A stretch of 17,742 nucleotides of DNA from Eggerthellaceae bacterium. GTDB lineage: Bacteria; Actinomycetota; Coriobacteriia; Coriobacteriales; Eggerthellaceae. The translations under genes were made by a program, and so were the position numbers. Shown piece after piece: positions 1-5,825 of the stretch (position 1 is the first letter of the stretch; each line of letters starts with the position of its first letter). The notes beneath the pieces were generated by a model. The model did not search any database, had not been told where the DNA came from, and saw only the letters and a list, made by a program, of their open reading frames with translations. The stretch is from contig JAFXIM010000196.1 in the NCBI GenBank assembly GCA_017533165.1, forward strand, positions 1 to 17,742. Reading direction: 5' to 3'.

Positions 1-702
1 ATGACGTCAGGGGATAAAACCATTCGCATCGTCTTGGTTGACGATCAGCTTCTCTACCGCGAAGGCCTTCGCGGGCTGTTCGAGCATTGGCCTGAATTCG
101 AGGTGGTGGGCGAGGCCTCGAACGGTCACGAGGCCGTCGAGGCGTGCAAGCGGCTTAACCCGGACCTGGTCCTCATGGACTTGCAGATGCCCGTGATGGA
201 TGGCATCGAGGCTGCCAAGGCCATACACGCGCTTCTTCCCGATGTCGTCGTAGTCATGCTAACGGTTGCCACTGGCGACGAGCTTGTCCTGAGCGCATTG
301 GATACCGGCGTGAGGGGCTATCTGCTCAAAGACACGCCCGCCCGTCAGCTACGTTCCCGCTTGCATGGGATTCTGCAGGGCGAAATGGCCCTCTCCGGAG
401 CCGTTACCGCCTCCGTTGTCGGAGAGCTAACGCGATTGAGGGAGATTCAGGAGGTTTCGGACTCCTCTTCTGCTTGCGACGAGGGCGAGAGGAATGAATG
501 CCCTACGGTGCAGCTTACCCAGCGTGAGATGGAGATCTTGCGCTGCGTTGCCCAGGGAAAGTCCAACGAGGAGATCAGCGCAGAGCTTTACCTGAGCCTC
601 GGTACCGTGAAGAAGCAGCTCGGCGTCATCATGCAGCGCCTCTATGTGGAAAACCGCGTTCAGTTGGCGGTGTATGCCGTCAAGCACGGCTTGGCTGAGT
701 AA
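1..702 (+). CDS. NarL/FixJ-family response regulator (receiver + LuxR-type HTH)
   Basis: DNA-binding response regulator of a two-component system. Residues about 8-125 form a receiver domain: acidic pair D14-D15, phospho-acceptor D60 in a Leu-Met-Asp context, switch T88 and conserved K110 in a Gly-Tyr-Leu-Leu-Lys-Asp motif. Residues about 168-231 form a LuxR/GerE helix-turn-helix, with the usual Leu-Thr-x-Arg-Glu opening and a Gly-Thr-Val-Lys recognition helix. The 233-residue length is slightly above the family norm because of a polar linker at about 145-167. The ATG is the first base of the window, so no ribosome site is visible and the true start could lie further upstream. No sensor kinase is in view; it may be encoded just outside. 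It lies in the same direction and 208 bases ahead of the molybdoenzyme genes, so I infer that it controls them. The family call is firm; the target is inferred. Confidence 0.93.
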   Translation: MTSGDKTIRIVLVDDQLLYREGLRGLFEHWPEFEVVGEASNGHEAVEACKRLNPDLVLMDLQMPVMDGIEAAKAIHALLPDVVVVMLTVATGDELVLSALDTGVRGYLLKDTPARQLRSRLHGILQGEMALSGAVTASVVGELTRLREIQEVSDSSSACDEGERNECPTVQLTQREMEILRCVAQGKSNEEISAELYLSLGTVKKQLGVIMQRLYVENRVQLAVYAVKHGLAE

Positions 703-722
703 AAGTAGCCATCTGGCTACTT
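703..722 (+). terminator. Short hairpin right after the response regulator; weak terminator candidate
   Basis: A perfect 8-base-pair stem (AAGTAGCC at 703-710, GGCTACTT at 715-722) with a 4-base loop begins directly after the stop codon. The following bases are only moderately T-rich (GCGTTTAG), so it is a weak intrinsic terminator or an mRNA 3'-end structure. It could also be a protein-binding palindrome. It separates the regulator from the molybdoenzyme operon. Confidence 0.4.
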
Positions 723-778
723 GCGTTTAGCCATTCGGATACCCATAGCAACCGTTCATTTCCTAAAATGCGCCACTT

Positions 779-836
779 GGCCCTATGGCTTAGGGGCCGT
801 TAGACGGTTACGACCCAAACGCTCTCTCCCTAAACT
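779..836 (+). promoter_or_regulatory. Candidate activator sites and promoter for the molybdoenzyme operon
   Basis: The 208-base gap between the regulator and the molybdoenzyme gene carries two inverted repeats. The first is GGCCCTA at 779-785 facing TAGGGGCC at 791-798, with one bulged base. The second is CCGT-TAG-ACGG at 797-807. Directly after the second lies a weak -35-like TTACGA (808-813), 17 bases, then a -10-like TAAACT (831-836). A poor -35 with palindromes just upstream is the layout expected of an activator-dependent promoter. Binding by the neighbouring response regulator is inference. The rest of the gap (723-778 and 837-884) shows nothing I recognise. Confidence 0.35.
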
Positions 837-910
837 CTTCTTACCGTGGGTTCTTATGCATGGCATGAGAATCGTCGCTCTTTCAAGGAGGAAAAGAGGA
901 AGGAGAGAGC

Positions 911-3655
911 ATGGGTTACAACGAGAAGCCCGTGGGACCCGGAGTCACTACCACTACGCTGCAGAGCATCGCTTGCGGCGGCACTGGCGGCGACCTGACA
1001 GCCGTCGATTCCAAGGACGGCAAGATCGTTCGAATTCGTCCGATCAACTACCTTGACACCTACACCGAGGAGGAGATTGCTCCCTCGATGTGGGAGATCA
1101 AGGTTGGCGACGAGGTATTCACGCCAAGCTTCAGGTCGGCGCCGAACTACTTCGCGCTCGCTTACAAGAACCGCGTCTACTCCAAGAACCGCGTCAAGTA
1201 CCCGCTGAAGCGCGTCGACTGGGAGCCGGGCGGCGATCCCGCCAAGATCAACGCGGCTAACCGCGGCAAGTCCAAGTACGTCCGCATCAGCTGGGACGAG
1301 GCCTTCGACATCATGGAGTCCGAGGTCAAGCGCATCGTAGAGAAGTACGGCCCGTTCTCCGTCTTCACCATCGGCGAGGACGGCCATCGCGAGTCCAAGA
1401 GCCTGCACGCCGGTGGCGGCATGCACTCCACCTTCATGTCCAAGCTCGGTGGCTACACCCGCGAGGTCCGCACCCCCGACTCCGTCGAGGGCTGGTACTG
1501 GGGTGCCAAGCACTTCTGGGGCTCCGGCTGCAACAAGGGCCTCGGCATGCCCGCTCCCCCGCAGACCGGCTACAACCCCTGGCACGTGCTGAAGGACATC
1601 TCCGAGCACTCCGAGATGATCGCCTTCGCAGCAGGCGACTGGGAGCTCACCCAGAACTACGCATCCATGCTCTGGAGCCGCCTCATCAAGTTCTGGGAGA
1701 AGGTCGGCAAGGAATTCGTCGTCGTCGACCCCTTCTGCAACTACACTGCCGTCTGCCATGACATCAAGTGGATCCCGATCCTGCCGAACACCGACTCCGC
1801 CTTCGACTTCGCGGTCATGTACGTGTGGTTCACCGAGGGCCTCTACGACAAGGAGTACGTCGAGACCCATACCGTCGGCATCGAGAAGGTCCGCGCCTAC
1901 GTCCTCGGCGAGGACGAGGAGGGCATCGCTAAGACCCCCGAGTGGGCGTCCGAGCGCTGCGGCGTCGCACCCTGGACCATCCGCGCCTACGCGCGCAACC
2001 GCGCCAACCTCGTCACGGCATCGGTGCACTTCAGCTCCGGCGCCATCAAGGGCCCCTACAGCCATGAGCCCGGCCGCACCCACGCGTACCTGCTCGGCAT
2101 GCAGGGTCTCGGCAAGCCCGGCGTCCAGCAGGCCTTCATGAACGCCTCCCTCATCGGCAAGGAGACCATCGCCCGCTCGACTTCCGCTCCGTTCCAGATG
2201 GCAAACCAGTGCCGTATGTTCTATCCTTCCGAGCAGAAGATCCCGCGCACCATGGTCGCCGAGGCTCTGTTGAAGGGTTCCGTCGAGTGGTACGGTTCCC
2301 CGGCCATCGTCTACGTCGAGACTTCCGAGCAGTTCCAGAAGAACAGCTATCCCACCACTCCCGAAACCTACAAGGCGGCACTCGGCAGCGTTTCCCCCGA
2401 AATGGCACGCGCTCAGGGCAAGTCGGTCGAGGAGCTGCAGGCGGCCATCGATTACAAGCTCGCCAACATGCCCGAGTTCAACAGGGTCCACATGCTCTGG
2501 TCCGAGAAGCCCTGCAACCAGAACTGCTGGGACGGCGGCTTCCGCTATCAGGACGCCATCCGCACCGACGAGGTCGAGTTCTTCGTGACCAACCACCAGT
2601 GGCTCGAGAACGACTCGCTGTTCGCCGACCTGGTTCTCCCCGTCACTACCTGCGTTGAGGATGACGACTTCGTGGGCGGCTCCATGGTCGTCTCCGTACG
2701 CCATGAGGCCAACACTCCCGCTGGCTGCGACCGCGTCGGCGAGTCGAAGTCCGACTTCGAGATCGCCTGCGCCCTCGGCGAGCGCTTCGGCATCCGCGAG
2801 CAGCTCGACATGGGCATGACCGAGGACGAGTGGCGTCAGTTCGCGTTCCAGAACTCCCGCCTCGGCGAGGAGATCTCCTACGATGAGTGGCTCGAGCGCG
2901 GATTCTACTTCCCGAAGCAGGACCCCAACGCCGATATGCTGCCTCCGGGCATGCGCCTGTTCTACGACGACCCGGTCGCCAACCCGCTCGACACGCCGTC
3001 CGGCAAGCTCGAGTTCTGGTCCGAGGCTCTGGCCCAGAACTTCCCGGATGACTTCGAGCGCGCTCCGATGGCCAAGTGGATCACCGGCGGCTCCGCTGAG
3101 GACGGCTGGTACCACGACGAGTCCCTGTGGGGCGAGCGTTGCAAGGACTACCCGCTGCTCATGGTGGCCAACCCGGCTCGTTGGCGCGTTCACGTCCAGG
3201 GCGACGACATCAAGTGGTTCCGCGAGATCGAGACCTGCAAGATCAAGGGCAAGGACGGCTACATGTACGAGCCTTGCTGGATCCATCCCGAGGACGCTGC
3301 TGCCCGCGGCATCGAGAACGGCGACATCGTCAAGGTCTTCAACGACCGCGGCATCATCCTGACCGCCGCCCGCATCTCCGAGCGCACCATCAAGGGTGCC
3401 GTCGTGGTGAACAAGGGCTCCCGCGTCGACCCGATCGCCCCGCATATCGACCGCGGCGGCGCTGCCAACCTGATCAGCCCGACCAACCAGATCTCCAAGC
3501 ACTGCAAGGGCTTCGCCGTCACCGGCTACCTGGTTGAGGCTGCCAAGCTCGAGGACGCCGAGATGGATCAGTGGAAGGCAGAGAACCCCGACGCCTTCGC
3601 CCGCGACTACGACCCGGCCATCGGCATCAACTACGACTCCTGGGTTATCGAGTAA
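911..3655 (+). CDS. Molybdopterin oxidoreductase, large subunit, transhydroxylase/catechol-dehydroxylase-like
   Basis: Catalytic subunit of a DMSO-reductase-superfamily enzyme carrying a bis-MGD molybdenum cofactor. At 914 residues it resembles the pyrogallol-phloroglucinol transhydroxylase large subunit (about 875) along its whole length. Shared stretches include the Trp-Asp-Glu-Ala motif, a Pro-Asp-Ser-x-Glu-Gly-Trp block at about 189-195, the Met-Gln-Gly-x-Gly-Lys-Pro-Gly block, the Phe-Ala-Asp-x-x-Leu-Pro block and the C-terminal cofactor-binding domain. S191 aligns with the serine that ligates molybdenum in the transhydroxylase. There is no Tat signal and no N-terminal Cys cluster, so the protein is probably cytoplasmic and lacks its own Fe-S centre. 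AAGGAG at 900-905 lies 5 bases before the ATG, and a second AGGAGG lies at 886-891. The Cys-Ser-Gly-Tyr active-site segment I recall from the transhydroxylase is not evident. The substrate is therefore open: transhydroxylation, reductive dehydroxylation and related aromatic chemistry are all possible. Codons are strongly C-ending, suggesting high expression. Confidence 0.9.
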   Translation: MGYNEKPVGPGVTTTTLQSIACGGTGGDLTAVDSKDGKIVRIRPINYLDTYTEEEIAPSMWEIKVGDEVFTPSFRSAPNYFALAYKNRVYSKNRVKYPLKRVDWEPGGDPAKINAANRGKSKYVRISWDEAFDIMESEVKRIVEKYGPFSVFTIGEDGHRESKSLHAGGGMHSTFMSKLGGYTREVRTPDSVEGWYWGAKHFWGSGCNKGLGMPAPPQTGYNPWHVLKDISEHSEMIAFAAGDWELTQNYASMLWSRLIKFWEKVGKEFVVVDPFCNYTAVCHDIKWIPILPNTDSAFDFAVMYVWFTEGLYDKEYVETHTVGIEKVRAYVLGEDEEGIAKTPEWASERCGVAPWTIRAYARNRANLVTASVHFSSGAIKGPYSHEPGRTHAYLLGMQGLGKPGVQQAFMNASLIGKETIARSTSAPFQMANQCRMFYPSEQKIPRTMVAEALLKGSVEWYGSPAIVYVETSEQFQKNSYPTTPETYKAALGSVSPEMARAQGKSVEELQAAIDYKLANMPEFNRVHMLWSEKPCNQNCWDGGFRYQDAIRTDEVEFFVTNHQWLENDSLFADLVLPVTTCVEDDDFVGGSMVVSVRHEANTPAGCDRVGESKSDFEIACALGERFGIREQLDMGMTEDEWRQFAFQNSRLGEEISYDEWLERGFYFPKQDPNADMLPPGMRLFYDDPVANPLDTPSGKLEFWSEALAQNFPDDFERAPMAKWITGGSAEDGWYHDESLWGERCKDYPLLMVANPARWRVHVQGDDIKWFREIETCKIKGKDGYMYEPCWIHPEDAAARGIENGDIVKVFNDRGIILTAARISERTIKGAVVVNKGSRVDPIAPHIDRGGAANLISPTNQISKHCKGFAVTGYLVEAAKLEDAEMDQWKAENPDAFARDYDPAIGINYDSWVIE

Positions 3656-3673
3656 ATAGAGGGAGAGATTGAA

Positions 3674-4444
3674 ATGACCAAAGCATTTCTCATCGACGTA
3701 ACGGCCTGCACCGGCTGCTACGCGTGCCAGATCGGCTGCAAGGACGAGCATTGCGACCAGGCTTGGCTGCCCTACGCCGAGGCCCAGCCCGAGGTCGGCC
3801 AGTTCTGGTGCAAGCTCACCGAGCGCGAGCGCGGCGCCAACGGTCACGTCCGCGTCGCCTACGTCCCGGTCCTCGGCGGCCAGAACGCCGAGATCGCGGC
3901 CTACGCGCCCGAGGTGCTCATGGAGCGCGCCGACGGCCTGCAGGTCATCGACCCGGCCAAGGCTTCCGGACGCAAGGACATCGCCGAGAAGTTCGAGGGC
4001 GTCTTCTGGAACGAGGCCCTGAACATCCCGCAGGGCTGCACCGGCTGCGCCCACCTGCTCGACGACCCCGAGTCCCCGATCCGCACCCCGCGCTGCGTTG
4101 ACAACTGCGCAGTCGAGGCCATCAAGTTCGGCGAGGTCGAGGAGCTTGACCTCGAGGGCGCCGAGGGCGGCCCGATCGTGTGGTACAAGGGCCTGCCGAA
4201 GACCTTCATCGCCGCGACCGTCTACGATCCGGCGAAGAACGAGGTCGTCATCGGCGCCAAGGTGACCGCCGTCTCCGAGGCCGGCACCTACGCCGCCGAG
4301 ACCGACATCTGGGGCGACTTCTGGCTGAAGGAGATCCCGGCTGACGACTATGCCGTGACCATCGAGAAGGATGGCAAGAAAGTGGAGCTCCAGGTTTCCA
4401 CCAAGGAGAAGGACCAGGGTCTGAAGGATATCGCTCTGGCATAA
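3674..4444 (+). CDS. Molybdoenzyme iron-sulfur small subunit with reduced cluster set
   Basis: Partner subunit of the preceding molybdoenzyme, 18 bases downstream, with a GAGGGAGAG ribosome site. At 256 residues it matches the transhydroxylase small subunit (about 275) in layout: an N-terminal ferredoxin-like domain, a Trp-Asn-Glu and Cys-Ala-His-Leu-Leu-Asp-Asp region, and a C-terminal carboxypeptidase-regulatory/Cna-B-like beta-sandwich at about 180-256. Eight cysteines fit two [4Fe-4S] clusters: C12, C15, C18, C22 and C122, C125, C141, C145. In the region that should carry the Cys-x2-Cys-x4-Cys motif, residues 64-74 keep neighbouring residues but have no cysteine. The later Cys-Pro-Tyr-Gly element is likewise replaced near 106-109. 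I therefore predict two clusters, not the three of the transhydroxylase. C27 and C46 are extra cysteines of unknown role. No signal peptide or membrane anchor is present. Confidence 0.88.
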   Translation: MTKAFLIDVTACTGCYACQIGCKDEHCDQAWLPYAEAQPEVGQFWCKLTERERGANGHVRVAYVPVLGGQNAEIAAYAPEVLMERADGLQVIDPAKASGRKDIAEKFEGVFWNEALNIPQGCTGCAHLLDDPESPIRTPRCVDNCAVEAIKFGEVEELDLEGAEGGPIVWYKGLPKTFIAATVYDPAKNEVVIGAKVTAVSEAGTYAAETDIWGDFWLKEIPADDYAVTIEKDGKKVELQVSTKEKDQGLKDIALA

Positions 4445-4463
4445 GCGAACGTTGATGAAAACA

Positions 4464-4505
4464 AGCCCCGGGTCCGAGCTTGATCCTTGCTACGGATTCG
4501 GGGCT
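4464..4505 (+). other. RNA hairpin between small subunit and zinc-ribbon gene
   Basis: AGCCCCGGGTCCG (4464-4476) pairs with CGGATTCGGGGCT (4493-4505), giving 13 pairs of which two are G-U, around a 16-base loop. No T-run follows, so it is not a classical terminator. It starts 19 bases after the small-subunit stop and ends 23 bases before the zinc-ribbon start. A 3' stabilising or processing element that sets relative expression within the operon is a reasonable inference. Confidence 0.5.
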
Positions 4506-4528
4506 GCTACAGAAGAAGGATACAACCC

Positions 4529-4753
4529 ATGTGTTTTAGACCTGCTGAAATGTCCATGAACACCTGCCCTGCATGTGGAGCAGCCAACAAGCCCATCGCG
4601 AAGGTGTGCGCTGCCTGCGGAGCTGAGCTTCAAATGAAGAAAGTGGACTTCGATGCCGACCAGGCCTCGCTTGATGCGGCAATCAAGATGCCCGGTGCCC
4701 CGAGCGCCCCGAGTGCTCCAAGCGCCCCGAAGCCGCCCGCACCCGGCATGTAG
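4529..4753 (+). CDS. Small zinc-ribbon protein, 74 residues, Pro/Ala-rich tail
   Basis: Function unknown. Two Cys-x-x-Cys knuckles separated by 10 residues (CPAC and CAAC, in the first 35 residues) form a likely four-cysteine zinc ribbon. The C-terminal 20 or so residues are a low-complexity Ser-Ala-Pro repeat ending in Pro-Gly-Met. I chose the ATG at 4529 because AAGGA at 4516-4520 lies 8 bases upstream and because the protein then begins Met-Cys, like its paralogue at 5485. An in-frame upstream start at 4487 would lie inside the hairpin, and a later Met at 4550 is also possible. The zinc-ribbon core matches that of the 5485 protein (Cys-Pro-x-Cys...Pro-Ile-Ala...Cys-x-x-Cys-Gly), and both are exactly 74 residues. 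It could be a metal-binding accessory, an adaptor or a regulator for the molybdoenzyme; nothing in the sequence decides this. Confidence 0.75.
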   Translation: MCFRPAEMSMNTCPACGAANKPIAKVCAACGAELQMKKVDFDADQASLDAAIKMPGAPSAPSAPSAPKPPAPGM

Positions 4754-4757
4754 AGTC

Positions 4758-4843
4758 TTTGCCCTTCAGGGCCACGTGCGCTCACGCTTGTTTAGGGCAA
4801 GCGCCCCGCGTTGAAGGACGTACGGCAATACGCAACGCGGGGC
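4758..4843 (+). other. Tandem hairpins in the leader of the VOC gene
   Basis: Two successive stem-loops follow the zinc-ribbon gene. The first pairs TTTGCCCT (4758-4765) with AGGGCAAG (4794-4801), with one G-U pair; a shorter GCCC-TTCA-GGGC hairpin (4761-4772) competes with it. The second is a perfect 11-base-pair stem, GCCCCGCGTTG (4803-4813) with CAACGCGGGGC (4833-4843), around a 19-base loop. Neither has a T-run. With the terminator-like hairpin at 4886 they fill most of the 189-base gap. I do not recognise a known riboswitch class. Confidence 0.5.
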
Positions 4844-4885
4844 TGTGCGTTGCCTGTAGGGCAGCATGGGTCAATTGTACCTTAT

Positions 4886-4918
4886 AGGCCGAGGGGCAAG
4901 TCCCTTCGGCCTGCTTTT
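4886..4918 (+). terminator. Intrinsic terminator or attenuator just ahead of the VOC gene
   Basis: AGGCCGAGGGG (4886-4896) pairs with CCCTTCGGCCT (4902-4912), 11 pairs with one G-U, around a 5-base loop, followed by GCTTTT. It ends only 24 bases before the VOC start codon, which leaves no room for a promoter between them. Transcripts reaching the VOC gene must therefore read through this structure. A very weak promoter-like pair lies upstream (TTGCCT 4850-4855, AATTGT 4873-4878). Both a leaky operon terminator and a regulated attenuator fit. Confidence 0.6.
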
Positions 4919-4942
4919 GTCCGTTTGATCGGAGGTGTGAAA

Positions 4943-5461
4943 ATGATCGAGAAGATTCTTAACAAGTATGCTGTCAATCAGCTTGGCTACGTAGTGGAAG
5001 ACGTTGAGGCCGCAGCCCTCACTTTCGTCGAAGCCCTGGGCGCTGGGCCCTTTGTGTACATGGAGCCCCCCGCGCCCGCCAAGACCGTTTTCCGCGGTCA
5101 AGAAGTTGCCAATGAGATCAAGGTAGCCTACGGTTCCTATGGTGATTTGCAGATCGAGCTCATTCAGCCCTTGACCACTGACCCCACTCCCTATAACGAG
5201 ATTGGCACCGGTTTCAACCACTTCTGCTGCTGGGTTGACGACCTCGACGGCGCAATCAAGGATTTCGAAGACGCCGGTTTCGAGGTAGCCATGCTCATGG
5301 AGTCCTCGGGTGGTCTGAAAGTGGCTTACATCGACTGCCTGAAGGCCTTCGGACACTATGTGGAAATCCACAATCCGCAGCCTTTCCTGCATGACATGTG
5401 CAACGGATTGCGCGAGAATTGGGACGGAAGCGACCCCGTTCGCCCCATGCGTCGCGGTTAG
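4943..5461 (+). CDS. VOC (glyoxalase-fold) superfamily protein
   Basis: Vicinal-oxygen-chelate fold protein of 172 residues, built of two beta-alpha-beta-beta-beta modules (about 10-76 and 88-145). The four positions that usually ligate metal read Q13, E72, H93 and E141, the same Gln-Glu-His-Glu set as glyoxalase I, so a divalent-metal enzyme is likely. A glycine-rich turn (Ser-Ser-Gly-Gly) and the His-Tyr-Val-Glu-Ile terminal strand are typical. It also resembles methylmalonyl-CoA epimerase-like and dioxygenase-like relatives, so the reaction (isomerisation, epimerisation, lyase or ring opening) cannot be assigned. The ATG at 4943 follows GGAGGTG with good spacing; a longer in-frame reading from 4811 would run through the hairpins and is rejected. 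It sits between two paralogous zinc-ribbon genes and downstream of the molybdoenzyme, so I infer that it acts on the same compound or a product of it. Confidence 0.85.
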   Translation: MIEKILNKYAVNQLGYVVEDVEAAALTFVEALGAGPFVYMEPPAPAKTVFRGQEVANEIKVAYGSYGDLQIELIQPLTTDPTPYNEIGTGFNHFCCWVDDLDGAIKDFEDAGFEVAMLMESSGGLKVAYIDCLKAFGHYVEIHNPQPFLHDMCNGLRENWDGSDPVRPMRRG

Positions 5462-5484
5462 GGCCGTCGAAAAGAGGGTTAGTC

Positions 5485-5709
5485 ATGTGCTATGCCGGCA
5501 ACTGCCATCCAGAATGCGATAGCTGCAAGCCAAAATATGTTTGGTGCCCCCAGTGCGCCGCGCGTTTGCCCATTGCTCTGAAGAGCTGCCATTTGTGCGG
5601 AAGGGCAATTTCCGATGAGCTCAAGCTGGAGGCGGTGGAAAAGTGGAAGGCGGGGCACATCGGCAAGGACCCCGGCCCCCTTGACTACATCTTCGACAAG
5701 GCTCGATAA
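5485..5709 (+). CDS. Second small zinc-ribbon protein, 74 residues, cysteine-rich N terminus
   Basis: Function unknown. The core has two Cys-x-x-Cys knuckles separated by 10 residues (CPQC and CHLC), with the same Pro-Ile-Ala spacing seen in the 4529 protein, so the two are probably paralogues. Unlike that protein it has four additional cysteines in the first 14 residues (C2, C7, C11, C14), which could bind a second metal. The tail is charged and ends in an aromatic segment (Leu-Asp-Tyr-Ile-Phe-Asp) instead of a Pro/Ala repeat. It starts 23 bases after the VOC stop with an AGAGGG ribosome site, so the two are co-transcribed. The longer in-frame reading from 5398 overlaps the VOC gene and is not supported. 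A bidirectional terminator ends the operon directly after its stop. Confidence 0.78.
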   Translation: MCYAGNCHPECDSCKPKYVWCPQCAARLPIALKSCHLCGRAISDELKLEAVEKWKAGHIGKDPGPLDYIFDKAR

Positions 5710-5748
5710 AAAGCGCCCGTCCTCGCGAATTGCGAAGGCGGGCGTTTT
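5708..5748. terminator. Bidirectional intrinsic terminator
   Basis: CGCCCGTCCTCGC (5714-5726) pairs with GCGAAGGCGGGCG (5732-5744) around GAATT, 13 positions with one G-U and one mismatch. TTTT follows on the + strand and an A-rich run precedes it, giving a T-run on the - strand. It lies between the + strand zinc-ribbon operon and the convergent cysteine hydrolase gene and can serve both. The remaining bases to 5825 show nothing notable. Confidence 0.85.
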
Positions 5749-5825
5749 CGTGGTGAGCCGAGCATGCCTACTCGATTGATTGTGCGGCCGCACGTGAAAT
5801 CGCGAGGCCGCATCTGCGATGTATG

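Noticed and set aside
854..4054. 1066-codon open frame on the - strand opposite the molybdoenzyme genes
   Set aside because: It is antisense to two well-supported genes with strong C/G third-position bias, which removes stop codons from this opposite frame. The product is low-complexity (Val/Leu/Gly/Ala/Asp) with no domain and no convincing ribosome site.
4811..4942. Upstream 44-codon extension of the VOC protein
   Set aside because: It would run through two stable hairpins and has no family counterpart. The ATG at 4943 has a strong ribosome site and matches the fold's first strand.
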